From Lentinus brumalis (taxonomy: Eukaryota > Basidiomycota > Agaricomycetes > Polyporales > Polyporaceae), in NCBI GenBank assembly GCA_001792895.1, contig MARA01000025.1:548865-612864 (forward strand): 64,000 nt of DNA, given 5' to 3'. Positions 31,479 through 43,336 of this stretch are shown here, piece by piece; within the stretch, counting starts at the first letter, position 1, and each line of letters opens with the position of its first letter. The translations under genes and the position numbers were made by a program. Below the pieces are notes generated by a model. That model did not search any database and had not been told where the DNA came from. It saw nothing but the letters and a program-made list of their open reading frames with translations.

Positions 31479-33376
31479 TCATGAGATGGGCTTGTCCGGG
31501 TTGCCCGACCACTTGCGCAGAAGCGCGATCCCTTCATGCCATCGATCCTCGCCTGAAGGCATCTTGTTGCCCTCTCGTACGTAGGCAGCCTGTGAGCGCA
31601 TTCCGCAAGCGACCCAGCGGAAGAGGCCGCCCGCAGAATACTGCGTGATGGACATCCTGGTCTCGCCCGGCGCGATGTCGACGTTTGAGTGCTTCAAGAT
31701 GGCAGAGGGTATCAGGTACGTTGCACCCGCGGGGATTCGGATGACGAGGTTCAGATCCCAAAGGATCAAATGGCCGCCCTTCGTGTCGTCGAAGTTCCCG
31801 AGGGCCGTCACGCAGCACCATCCGAACGGCAAGTTCTGGTGGTCGCGATGGCCAAAGGTCACCGTTCGCGGTCCAAGATTGAAGGTCGTGCTGGCGAAGA
31901 CGCTGTTGGTGAAGACTCGTTCGAGCTCGGGGAATTGTTCCTCGATCTTGTTGCGCGTTGTTTCGTAATAGACATACAGGTCAGGCGCATAAGTCTTCAA
32001 GCAGTCTGCACGAGCCTGTGAGCGCAGGACAGTAACGGAACGGAGGGCGACTCACCATTCCCAAAACCAGCAATCTTCTGTACTGCAGGAGACTGGCGAA
32101 GCTTGTGCAATGCTTGCTTCGCTCGTACGGTCTTCTCAACCAACCTCATAGGGTGCTGAGAAGCACATCAGCATGATATACAGCGGTAATTCACGGAGGT
32201 ACTCACAGGTTGTCCTCCTCCATACGACCAGCCGTCAACTTCCGTGCAGTATGCGCCGCGCCGGTGCACGATGGCAGAGTCCTTCCCGCTCTCCGCTCTG
32301 GCCTCCGACATGACGATTGTGGCATCCTGGATGACCTGTTGCCAAGTCGAGCCTTTCGGGGTGTGGGGAAAGATGGCGAGAAGCTCGCCCTCCGAATTGA
32401 CAATGGCCATGGTGTGGCTGCTCCTATCAGCCATGAGCTTAGCATACCAAACGGACTTGCTTACCTGCCGTCCCAATCCACAAGCTTCCACTCTGTCTTG
32501 AAGTCGAAATCTCCCAGCCGACGAGGCCGCTTGTCGTCCTCTGTCTGTTCAACCGGCTTCGCTGTGTACCCTGCCCCAGCTGAAATCGCCCTCTCCTGCT
32601 GTGGCGTGAGCTCCGTGGGGAGGCTGTCGGGGTTATCAGCCTTCTGACGAACATGTGCCTTTGGTGGGTTTGAGGAGCTCTTCCACGCTCCGCTCGCCCT
32701 CAGTTCCTCCACCTCCGCCTCCCTCCTCTTGTTACGTTTGGCACTCCGTCTTAGGTTGTTCGCGGATACTTGGCGAGGTGCAGCAGCGCCGCCGCCTTGG
32801 GCCGGTATAGACTCCGTGCGTACGGGAGCGCTGTGAGTACGAGGGATCGACGCAACAGAGTCGCGCGAGGAGAGCGGCGGAGTGCTGGGGTCAAGCGTGT
32901 TCAACGTGTCACTGCGGTCCTCTTCCTCGGCATGCTCTACACTCAGCATGCGCTCGTCGTAAGGTGTACCTTCGAACGTTACTCCAGGCGCGTCCGCGAC
33001 TAAGTCTGCGCCCTCCCCTACTCGCTGGGCTTCTTCGGCGAAGCAGCGCTCATACTCCTCGTGGGCATTACGTGCCAAGGCGTCGAGGTTGCAGGGACCT
33101 TCGACGTTGAGGAGATAGGGCGAGAACTCCTTCCCATTGCGGAGCTATGACGCGCTCAGCCTCGGCTGCATGATGGCGCATAGGCTAGCTCACCTGGCGG
33201 CATTGTTCGTATACGTGGCTTGAACTAAGGAGAATCTGTGCTCGCAATGTAATCAGCGCGCTGTATTGACAGTAAGCCGCGCTCAAGCGACGACCGCCGG
33301 CGCCCAAGTACGAGCTCGCAGACACGGCCGTCACTGCCCGAGTGCGGCACAGGAGGGGGACGCTAACCTGAGGCAT
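31479..33376 (-). CDS. TET/JBP-type 2OG-Fe(II) oxygenase-domain protein 1
   Basis: Exons 33376-33194, 33144-32465, 32423-32207, 32155-32056 and 32005-31479 join into an intact 568 aa protein. The N-terminal region is long and mostly disordered (acidic, then basic NLRRSAKRNKRREAE). The C-terminal domain has the double-stranded beta-helix metal and cosubstrate motif: HxD in TFGHRDHQN, distal His in AILKHSN, and Arg in GETRMSITQY, with GGHLILWDLNLVIRIPAGA between. This domain is the basidiomycete family (2OGFeDO) related to TET/JBP enzymes that oxidise 5-methylcytosine or thymine; activity on DNA is inferred. It lies 255 bp 3' of a KDZ transposase gene on the same strand, an association reported for fungal TET/JBP genes. 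The start codon is the least certain part. Confidence 0.7.
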
Positions 33377-33630
33377 TGTTGAGGGGATGCAGGCGGGAGA
33401 TACAGATGTGGGAGGTAGTTCGACGGAGCCCCAGAAATCTGTGATGTATTTCAGTACCCACACACGCGCGCGTACGCTCTCCACGACGGGGCCGCGTGTG
33501 CGTCCAACGCGGCCATCGCAGGCTGCAGTCTTCCTTGCAGTTGAGGCGAGGCCCACTAGGGCTGAGGGCAGCTACGCGACGTGCACAGGGCAATTAAACT
33601 ATGTATCATACATCGATCTCCGACGCTCCA

Positions 33631-35353
33631 TTAGCTACAGAGTCCTGAGGGCAGCTGTGAGTATCTTGCCCTCGTGAGGTCGTAGGAACTTACTGCGTCC
33701 ACGACATCCTTGAATGTCTCTTTCGCCCTCTCGAAAAGTCGCGTGTACCGGTATGCTTGCCTGGAGGCGAGGTTAGCACATGTGTGCACGCGCAGTGTCC
33801 ATGCATACCGTCGATCGTAAGCCGCCTCACCACGCTCACCAGCGTCTTCCTTGACCTGGGCACGCGCAAGCCACCATCGCTCCCAGAAGACAAAGAATCG
33901 AATCGTCCGCCGCATTTCCTCCAGGAGGATGTCGACCTCTTCTTTCCAGCGCGCGTATTGTGCGCTTGACCGGAACCAGTGGACCTTGCGCACTTTCAGA
34001 CTGTGAGCAACAGCACGACAGCAGGGCGAACAGCATCTACACACCGTCGTTGTAGAAAGTTTGATACCGGGGATCTTGCTCAGAATCTACGAAAGAGAAG
34101 TTGTCCCAAAGCCAAGAGACGGCGCGCTGGCTCTTGCCAAGGTCGCGATCCAATGAGACGTCAAAGTGCTCGAGGTCCGCGTCAAGGAGGCGACGAAGGT
34201 GAGGATCTTCCAGAGGCATGCCGAGGGCGCGAAGGGAGACCCAATGCCTCCTGTACATGTTCGCCGCAGCGCGAATTTGCTCATTGACCTTGCCTATTGC
34301 CGATTGAGTCCGAAGGGTCATGCCCTTGCCAGGAGCCTTCTTCTTCTGCAGCTTGAAGACCTCACGCGCGATGATGCTCGTCTTGATGTCCTCTAAAACA
34401 CGCTCCGCTTCAGGACGGCGGAAGTCCATCTCGATGTTGACGAGCTGCCGCATCAAGGCCTGTTCGAGGACTAGGGAATGATACGACGATGGAAGGGTTA
34501 CGGAGTTCTCGAAGACGTCGATCCAGCTTGCGCATTGGTCCTTGCTGCTGCATGGAGGTGGGAGGCCGTCTGTTCCAAGGCCGGTGTCGTCGTCAATGCT
34601 ACGCCAGGGGAAGGTAGGCGGAAGGACATCGGCAGAGATGGGAAGAGTGCCCAGCGTCGTCAAAGTCTCCTTCGATGCTGGACGTTCGCCGTCCAGACTA
34701 GTGCGGGACAGCTGCTCCGCCAAGTCAGAGTGTGCAGGACCCGCGCCGCGCCGTTCATCTTCGGAGATCAGGGCGGCGTCGCGCGCGAACCTCGCGGCCT
34801 CATTGTTCTTCACAGCGTCCTCCACGATAGCGCATGCCTCCTCCACCACCGGAGTGAAGTACGTCTCGCGCAGGGTGTCCCAGCGCTGCAGCTCTGTGTG
34901 GTACTGCTGACAGCGGAGCGCGAGATCGCTGTTGGCCTCGGGCTCATCGCTCCTGTCCAAGATGTCCAGGAGCTCCTCCCTGATTGTGCTGTCAGTCAGT
35001 GATTCGTTAGGAGGCTGCAGCTCATACCTTTCCATGTGGAGAGATACTCCTCGTTGAACGACGCTGATGATGCTTGCGACGGTCTGCCCGTTGAGCCCAC
35101 GCTCGCGTGTGACTTTGAGCAAAATATCCTTGTCGGAGAGCACTGTCAATGAGTAAGCTTCAGACGTTCAACGCCAAGCAGGAGGGGAGCTTACCATTGT
35201 CAGGACGCAGCTCGTAGGGGCTCTCGAAATCGATGTCCTCCTGGAGATGGAAGACGCGCTCCTGCCACTGCTTTTCCTCGTCGCGCCAGTCCTGTACATG
35301 CTGTTCGGGGATCGACTCTTCCAGTTCGTCCAGATGTTCTTTGGCCTGGGCAC
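33631..35353 (-). pseudogene. KDZ transposase, C-terminal part (split by the giant element)
   Basis: Minus-strand continuation of the KDZ gene whose 5' part is at 57194-59422. It begins at the target duplication GGGCAC and reads AQAKEHLDELEESIPEQH ... WRDEEKQWQERVFHLQEDI, then a long helical region with RAAANMYRRHWVSLRALG, SWLWDNFSFVD, and VHWFRSSAQYARWKEEVDIL / EEMRRTIRFFVFWERWW. These are the features of the C-terminal part of KDZ (Kyakuja-Dileera-Zisupton) transposases. The stop is a TAA at 33631. The fragment has no start of its own, which first suggested a truncated gene; the junction analysis shows it is the far half of an interrupted one. Confidence 0.8.
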
Positions 35354-35379
35354 TATGAGGCGCTTTATGGGACAAAAAA
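35354..35379 (+). repeat. left terminal inverted repeat of the giant element
   Basis: Starts TATGAGGCGCTTTATGGGAC and continues with a run of six A. It pairs with 57168-57193 with two mismatches (positions 8 and 10). Confidence 0.85.
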
Positions 35380-36068
35380 CATGTAAAATAGACATGCTAC
35401 AAGCGCTTATTGAGAGTTATCGCGCTTTGGCGGTGATCGTCCACCTTTATCCGCGCTAATCACATCCTGTCCCGCATTGTACTCGCCCAACGATGCCCAT
35501 CCCCCGTTACCCCCTCTTCGCCGTCCCCATTCCTCCCTGGCCCATCTTACCTCACGCAAGCTCACTATAACCAACTTTATCCATTCATGTACGTGTCTCC
35601 CTCATTGGCACCCACAAAACTCAAGCACACAGTTTATCACCATCTATCACACTTTGTCGCAGGTCATCGCGTCCTGTCGCCCTCTAGCCGACATGGAATA
35701 GGCCGGGGAACACTCAAGTCCTTCGCCGCTACACCTCCTGTGTGCGCCCTCCATCGCATGCTGTCCGATTTTTCTCCGCTCCATCCCATTTGTGCAGCGC
35801 ATACACACTTCGCGCACATGCTGGTCATACCGCGAGATCTGAAGAGGTAAGCTCGAACGACTACGTTTAGCACATATTATCGTCCTCACCCCGCCACAGC
35901 GCCGTCGCCCATTGCCTCGTCACGCTTCGCAGGTGGTCCGTGCGCCGCCGTCGCTGGGCCCCCTGCCACCGCGCGGCCAGCGCACGGACCACGTTCACGC
36001 TCTTCCGCTCTTCCCCCTCCCCTCCCCTTCCCCTTGCCCATCACTGCTCTCACTCGTCTCCAATACCT
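35380..36068. other. subterminal region of the giant element
   Basis: Between the left inverted repeat and the integrase start. Pyrimidine-rich on the plus strand (cccttccccttgccc near 36015), as is common in basidiomycete promoters. No gene seen. Confidence 0.45.
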
Positions 36069-37733
36069 ATGGATCCCTCCGCGCCCCTCAACAACCTCCG
36101 CAATGCGTACGCCGAACTGCTCCGCCGCGTCAATGTTGCCCTCCGCACCCAGGTTGGTGATGCCGCCCGCCTCCGCAACGTTCGCGCGCAGGCTCTCTCC
36201 TTGCGAGCTGCTGCCGAAGAGGTAAGTCCCAACATATCGTTCCTTCTACCACCCACTGTCTAATGCACCATTAGCATTGTGTCGCTTTCCCCCCTGCCGA
36301 GTTCTACACACTCACCCACAGTGTCGCACGCATGGTTTCCGATCTCGACCAGGCATGCCACCAATCAGTCGACCCACCGGATGCCCCCTCTCTCCCCGTT
36401 CTTCAGACCATCAAGACCGGACGACGTGGAAGGCCCTCCAAACAAATCGACCCCACTTTCCTGGCGCATGCATTGGAGATGCGTGGATGCACTGCTGTCG
36501 CCCGACTCCTTCACTGCTCTCCTCGTCACGTTCGCCGCCAGGCCCAGAGGTACGGTCTGCGTCAGGCCGGTCCACCCGTGTTTGTTCGAGTCGATCATCC
36601 CGATGGCTCTACCACCCGCATCCATCATTCCGTCACTGCTCCTGTGTCGACTCTCTCCGACCACGCGTTGGACTCATTGTTGGCGCACACCCTCACGATT
36701 TTTCCTCACTTTGGCCGCCGTATGATACGCGGCCATCTCGCATCGTTGGGCCACCGCGTGCCCGATGCCCGTATCCGTGAGTCCTTCCTTCGCGTTCATG
36801 GTGCGCCCCCCGTCTTCGGTCGTCGCCGCATCGTGCGCAAGAAATACCAGGTCCCGGGACCAAACTCCTTGGTTCATCATGATGGGCAACACGGTGCGTC
36901 GTTTGTCATCGCTTCATCTATCATCGCTCATCCTTGGCTCCCAGGTCTTATTCGATGGAAGTTCGTAACCCACTGCTTCGTGGATGGGCATTCCCGTTTT
37001 GTCACCGGCATTCGCGTTCATACCAACAACCGCGGCGAGACCGTGCTCACCCTGTTCTTGGAGACTGTCCGCCGCCATGGTGTCCCTAGTCGCGTCCGGG
37101 GCGATCACGGCACCGAGAACATCCGCGTCGCGGAATGGATGGAGGCGGCACGGGGGCTCAATCGGGGATCGTACATCTGGGGCCGGTGCGCACTGATCTC
37201 TGCTCCTTCGCGCATTTGGTCTGCTCACCCTCATCTGCAGGAGTGTCCACAACACACGCATTGAACGTCTATGGTTCGATGTCACCAGCGGGTTCGGCGG
37301 GAAGTGGAAGACTTTTTTTCTTGAGCTCGAGCAACATAGCGGTCTGGACGCGGACCGTCCCGAGCACCTCTGGCTCCTCCACCACCTGTTCCTCCATGCC
37401 CTTAACGAGGATGCGCAGGAATGGGCAGACAGCTGGAATGCGCATCGCCTTCACATCAGGGGTGAGCCCGCCGCTAGCCCGCGCGAGATGTTTATGTTCG
37501 GTATGGTTCGTCACGGACCGCGAGGGTTGGATATACGCCCCGAGCCGGCCGACGAGCCGGTTGACGACCTTGCCAGCTACGGTGTGGACTGGACCGCGCT
37601 GGAGGACAGAACGCTGATGCGCCATCACACCGAGCACAACCCCACGGCCGCAGAAGCATCACATCCATTTGCCGCGGCTTCTCAGCCCGAGCATCTTCAT
37701 GAGGTTACGTGTGACCCACCACGATGCCCCTGA
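36069..37733 (+). CDS. rve-type integrase/transposase of the giant element
   Basis: Exons 36069-36221, 36275-36893, 36945-37185 and 37241-37733. The N-terminal helical part (MDPSAPLNNLRNAYAELLRR) is followed by an HTH region (GRRGRPSKQ ... GCTAVARLLHCSPRHVRRQA). The integrase core has catalytic residues in VHHDGQHG (Asp), RGDHGTENIRVAEWM (Asp) and VHNTRIERLW (Glu), a D-D-E arrangement as in retroviral-type and IS3 integrases. It matches the large basidiomycete integrase core domain family. The frame ends at 37733 after CDPPRCP, but a family-like C-terminus (LTPPQVGLLNAHL ... RRRLW) continues in another phase to 37858, so one base appears missing in the C run near 37728. The catalytic core is intact. 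Confidence 0.8.
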
Positions 37734-37858
37734 CCCCTCCACAAGTCGGCCTCCTCAATGCTCATCTTGCCCATCACTTCGACTTGCAATCTCGGGACAT
37801 GTTGATGCGACGTCGCCTTTGGTCGGCCGCGCTCGTGTACTGCAGGCGCTACTTCTAG

Positions 37859-40310
37859 TCCCGTATATACGCATGTATGAACTCTTACGTTCTCCGTCTA
37901 TACATGAGGCTCTTGTTCAAATACAACGCGGCTGTTGTTCACGACCAAGCACCCCTCCTCGATGCCCGAATTGCTCTACATGTGCCGGGGGACGGTTGTG
38001 ATGCAGCATGGATCTGAGGTTCACGACTCCGCGATCCTCGTCTGCCAGAGACAATCAGTGGCGTGTACGGTCTCAGTATGACACATGCAATTGGGAGCAC
38101 CCAGATCTATCCGTCGCGCTCGTTTGCATGCGCTTCCCGCACACACAGCATCACATTGGGCTGTTACTTATTCACGCTGCGTTCGGCAGCTGTGGTCCTC
38201 GCCGTCGCAATTGCTCCCATCACAAGCAATGTTCCGGCTCTTCGTCGAGGCTTAGTTCACAAGTAGAGTAGTCATTGGCTATCGCAGGTAGCATGCTCAC
38301 ATTTGTCAAGCCTGCCCGAGGGCCACATGTGCATGATGACGCAGGGGTAACGTCCACGTCCGGGATTTGTGGCGCTCTCTAGGGTTCAAACCACTGCACG
38401 GTCATTGCAGCCTTATTGAACCAAGTTGGCCATGCGCACGTCCCATTCCTGCACTGTTGCAACGCCCAAGGATGCGGTGAGTCCATGCTCCGCAAAAGAC
38501 CACCGTCACCGGGGCACAATCACGACAAGTGCGCTGGCGTGTACAAGAGGCAGTCCACCTGCACAAGATACACCCTCCCCTCCGTGTCCCCTGTAGTGAT
38601 GTGACGAGCCCGGGCTCGAGCCGTCTGGCTCTCCAAGCCGGCCGTCTTGAAGCCGAGCAGAGCCGAGCAGAGCCGAGCTTTCGAGGCTGCTTGCCGCTAC
38701 AGAAAGGTATGTCATCCCTCCAGGTTGCTGAAAGCCTGCTGAATCAAACAGCGACGAGACGCCTCGGGTTTCTTCGCGTTCTTGCTGCAGGGAAGGGCCG
38801 CTAGAGATGGAGGTCGGCCGGGGACGCTGTTGGGCGTGTTTCGTCGCTAGTCTTCATGGGGTGAAGGTAGAGCAACAAGAGACACGTCCGGGACACGTCC
38901 GAGGACGCGTCTCCTCGCTCTTCCTCGTGTCGAACAGCGCGAGAGGTTGTGACAGAGGCGAGGAGTGAGGGGACGTGGCAATGGCCGCGTCTCGCTGTCG
39001 GTCTTCGCGCTCGGTGGGCACTGAGTGTTCGAGCAGGCCGTAGCTCCCCGGCCCAGCCGTACTAGCTGCGGCTTTTGAGCCGAGCCGAACTCTACACATC
39101 ATAGTCCCCACTCCCGTGACAGGCGGAGGTTGAACCCCATCCAAGACCGGCAAGCCGTGCTCCGGGGTGCCTGCGTTTGTGCATCCTCATTTTCGCCGCT
39201 GCTGGTGGGTTCACCGTGCGTTTATTGTGTAAGAGCTGTGGACGTGGGCGGTAGGTCAGCATAGCTCATACAACGCCCACTCGGTACGTACTCTGCTCAC
39301 GTACGTTGCTGCTGGATGTGTGATTTTATCGGGCTTGAACGCAGATGCGCTGGCAGAGGATCGACAGGTCATTTCACGTGCGCAGGATGAAGTGGGCAAG
39401 CACGACGACCGATTGACGTTGAAGTGGGCCAGCACTACCGCCGAGGGAGGTACCTTCAAGTTAGTCTGCTCAGCACTGTCAGTGACGTCGGTAAGCAGTG
39501 CAGGTCGGAGAACAACGAAGATACGGGGATGCGGGGATACGGGGTTGCGAGCGAGACGACGGAGAAGCGGACTGAAGCTGGGGTGAGAGTAACTGGATTG
39601 TGAGCGTGTCGCTCTCCGGTACATATACAGATTGTGGGTGCCCCACAGACCGTGCTCTAGGCCGGGGCCCTACGACTTCACGCCGTGACAATTGAGAATG
39701 TCTGTAGCCAAGAGTGACCGTCCGAGAACAAGCAGATTCCACTGGAACGGGGAAGCGTCACCGTTCGGATCGCGGACAGAGGAATGACTCGGCGGGATGT
39801 ACGAGCGGGGCGTCGTCTACACGGGTGCGACTGCCGCCTCAGCCGCAGACGAGCACCCCGTCGATATCTGCAGCCTACCGTCTCTGCCGCTAACCGGTTC
39901 GTTTAGCTCAAGCGTTCTCAGCAGGAGAAAGTGGAAGTGGAGAGGCGAGAGCGCCAGGAGATGTGGGAGGAATGAAACGGACTGGAGCTGAAAAGGGAAC
40001 CGAGTCGAAGAGAGACATGATGGAGCGTACGTAGAGGAGCGCACGTAGAGACAGCCCGGACCCAGACCGCCCTATGTATACACACATCTCACTTGCTCGA
40101 GACGGCCGTCCATGATCGAACCTAGGCGCTGCGGGACTCTGAAGGCGTCAGCATGATTCTCTTCCACACCGTGGCCGCTGCCGGGCAAACACGCACTCAG
40201 TGCACCAGTACGTCACGCCCGCCGCCCGGCGGTTGATCCCCTTCCCTTGCGTCCTCACTCTGTGGGTGCGCTTTCCTTGCTTCTGGACATACATTTGAAT
40301 ACATCGAGGC
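37859..40310. other. 2.4 kb of the giant element without a supported gene
   Basis: Short tandem agccgagcag units near 38653-38680, and acacgtccggg/acacgtccgag near 38880. Only chance frames on both strands. Confidence 0.45.
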
Positions 40311-42168
40311 CTACATCGGGGTAACACGGCTCTCCACCCCGGCACCGTCCCATAGCGACTCATGAGTAAAGTATACCATGAAATGTCGCTCACCATCACC
40401 CCAATCTGCCACCTCATGCAGGACATCTCTACCGCGCAGGAACACGACGTCACCTCGGCGGAGGCGGACCTCCGCATTGAGCTGACGGAACTTCATGCGG
40501 GCTTCCTTGAAGCTGCCGAAGTACACGATGCACGCCCATGAGTAGTGAGGATCGTTGTGGTCCCAGTGCGGCTTCGACCAGCGATTGAACATGATCTCAC
40601 GTCCCTCCCACAAGTTGTACTTGTCGAGGGCTGAGATGGCGATCTGCGACTTGTGAGTCTCCCGACGCCAATCGTACACCCGCCGAAGCAGGCCGTATTG
40701 CAGAGGATCGATGGCGAGCAGGGCCGTCGTGCAGAATGAGTTCACCAGATCTAGCTCGGCGAACAACTTGAACGCGCCGTCATAGCTCTGTCCCGTTCTC
40801 CGCATGTCGGCGCATACCACGGGCGGATCATGCTGTCGCAGTACCTCCTGGGTAAGTGTGGTAGATACGCATGCATACCGAGCCCTCTCACCTTGTGCCC
40901 GACAGGGTGCCAGAGAGTGGCCAGACGAGTCCTGCCGACGAGCTCATATCCCCTCTTGTAGCAGTCCTTCATGTCGTTGGCACCCTTCGGAGATGGTTTC
41001 GCGGCGCGACCCCAATCTTCGATTGCCTCCGTTACATCGTCCTGAGCCATTGGTGAGGAAACCACGCAGCAAGCCGGGAATGTGCTAACGCTCACCAAAG
41101 TCTTGCCCCGAAGCGCACCGGGCAGATGCACCACGATATCGAAGTGGTCAGCGCTGCGAATCGAGCTGGGCGTGTCGCCGCTGAGGAATGTGGCCCGGCT
41201 CTCCTCGACGGGGACATTCTGGACAATCTTCGGTCCGTTGTGGTAATTCTTGGCCACGGCCTCGGTGAGTCGGAAGTTCTCCATACACACTGACGCACAC
41301 TGTCAGCTATTATCTCATGTACGATCGAACGGTGCAGACGCACCTGTGTTCTCGGGCAGCTTCGCCCGCTGGACGCTCTTCCAAGCCTGCCTCGTGGTGC
41401 CGAACGTCAGCTCCACTATCTGCTGCTCTCGTGTCAGGCTCTGCCACTCCGTCTGGCTTCTGCGCCTCCAGTCAGACATCAGTCCCGGGGCGATAGATCA
41501 GACACTTACGGCTGGGTGGACATCATGACGTCCCTGGTCCCATCCGAGGGCGTCAGTGACAATGTCGCAATGTACATGTGTATTGTGACTCTGACCGGTC
41601 TTCCTCTTCTTGAGACAGCTCACTGAAGGTTTCCATGGCATTGTCCCAGTCGTAATGCATATAAGCACGTGCGCGATACTCAGGCAGCAATGCTCGGGCT
41701 CGGTCACGCGCTCTCGCCAGGGGTCGTTCGCGAGCCTCATGGCTTCGTTCTCTGCGTCATCGAGCGTCGTCTTCCATCTCCCCGCAGGTATACTCCCGCG
41801 TGTGTAGCCAGTGGCCCTCACCTGTGACCGCTCTCCCCACCTCAGCAGAGGAGCCGCGCCGCCCTCGCGGGCTGCAGTGGATGCCTGCTCCCCCTGCAAA
41901 GTCCGAGACCCCGCCCGCAGGTACATCAGGCCTCTGTCCCTCCCCAGCCGCTTCATCGTCGAAGCATTTGGCCCTAGGCCAGTTCAAACATCAGACTAGC
42001 AGGATAACGCGGGGACTCACCGTGCTCGGCCCGAGTGGCGTGTTCCCACTGCTTCTGGGAGCCTTGTAACTTCATGCGACTCTTGCGCCTGCGCTCGCGT
42101 GCGTCTTTGGCTGCGAACGCGGCGGACGAGACCTCCGGTGGCGGTTTGGAGGGGAGCGGGCTCGGCAT
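40311..42168 (-). CDS. TET/JBP-type 2OG-Fe(II) oxygenase-domain protein 2 (cargo)
   Basis: Minus strand from an ATG at 42168 (MPSPLPSKPPPEVSSAAFAA, then a basic helical stretch) to a TAG at 40311. The middle has YRARAYMHYDWDNAMETF and DIVTDALGWDQGRHDVHPA, both hallmarks of a large agaricomycete family. The C-terminal oxygenase domain shows HxD in KPHWDHND, the distal His in DVLHEVADW, and Arg in ERHFMVYFTHESLW, with RLRRGDVVFLRG between. So the metal and 2-oxoglutarate residues are kept. Between about 41565 and 41960 the conserved blocks lie in different frames without good splice sites, so one or two frameshifts, or unusual splicing, must be assumed. DNA or RNA base oxidation is inference from the domain. 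Confidence 0.6.
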
Positions 42169-43336
42169 GGCGGGCGGTGAGCGGTCGATACAGTGTATGC
42201 GTGCAGAGTCTTGGAGACCAACCATTTCGGGTCCGGTGCCGTGTTGGACCCCCGCGTCGCCTGTCGAGGCGGAGTCCGCCGCTTAACGCGCTCCGCCGAG
42301 CGCATAAAAAATTTCAAACCTCGACCACGCGCTGATATATAAGACCATTCGCGGTGGTGTTCACCGCTCGCGCGTCCTTTCCTCGACTCTATCCCCCTTG
42401 TGCAGACCCGGTCCGGTGTCTCGGGGCTTGCCCACCAGGCGATCCGCTCGGGCCTCCTTCCGTTTGGACGCGCTTCGACTCTACCCCACCGAGTGTGGGT
42501 GCGCGACCGTTGCGTTGCTTCATTGTCCACGGAGTTTGTCCTTGTCTGCTTTGTTCGGGGCGTGTCCGCTCTCGACCCTCCGCCTTCCGCCACTCGGTGA
42601 GTCCAAGCACGGTGTACCGTTGCGGCTGGCCCTCTTACCACTTCCCGTAGTTTCCCTCGCCGGCCAGCATGAGCCGCCCCACCCATGAGCCATGCAGGGG
42701 ATGTTCTCGGGGTGTCCGCCACTGAGCTTTTCGGGGTTGAGTCGCGGTGAGCCAACGTGCATGGTATCCGCTATCCTGCGTCTCTTACCCCCCGAGCTAG
42801 GCTGCCATCGCCCATCCATGGCCTGCTGGTACGATGACCGCGGCGGTGTCGGTGCCCGCCCGAGCCTCGGTGAGTCGTCGGTCTCCCTTCCCCCTCCCGG
42901 ATGTGGCGCTTGCGATCTTCGTCGGTTGCGTCGTCGCCGTCGTCGTCGCTATCGTGGTAGCCATGCCAGTGGTTATCAGTGTCGTCGTCGTGCTGCCGGT
43001 AGCTGTAAGTGTTCGTGTAGCTTACCTCGGCCATGGCCGTGCTCTCGCCCCCCACTACGCTCGGAACCAGGGGATACACTCAGTGGCATCCCCGACTGCT
43101 AGCTATCGGGTATGTTGCATTCACGCTTGGATACAGGGTGGTTAGTGTAGAGATAAGCTATCGATGTTTGACCGAACAAGGGTGGCCGGAAGGCGGTGAA
43201 GGTATCGGCCGTGCTTCTTAGTTTCCCATGGTATGTAATTTAGTCACGTGGTGGAGGCGTCCCCAGGAGCGTGTTTACCTACGTAGTCTTTCATGTACAA
43301 CGTCTTACTACCGATCGCACGCCTCTGTCACCCCGC
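42169..43336. other. divergent upstream region, possible hydrophobic ORF
   Basis: Between two divergent genes. A plus-strand frame at 42834-43145 contains a Val/Ala-rich hydrophobic run (about residues 25-62), but it overlaps a simple cgtcgtcg-like repeat at 42928-42950 and has no clear exon context, so I do not call it a gene. Confidence 0.4.

Noticed and set aside
33631..35353. A separate, 5'-truncated KDZ transposon copy
   Set aside because: The missing 5' part sits at 57194-59422 on the same strand with matching phase and a shared 6 bp repeat, so one interrupted gene is the better explanation.
42834..43145. Small membrane protein
   Set aside because: The hydrophobic run is produced largely by a cgtcgt-type simple repeat; no supporting exon structure.
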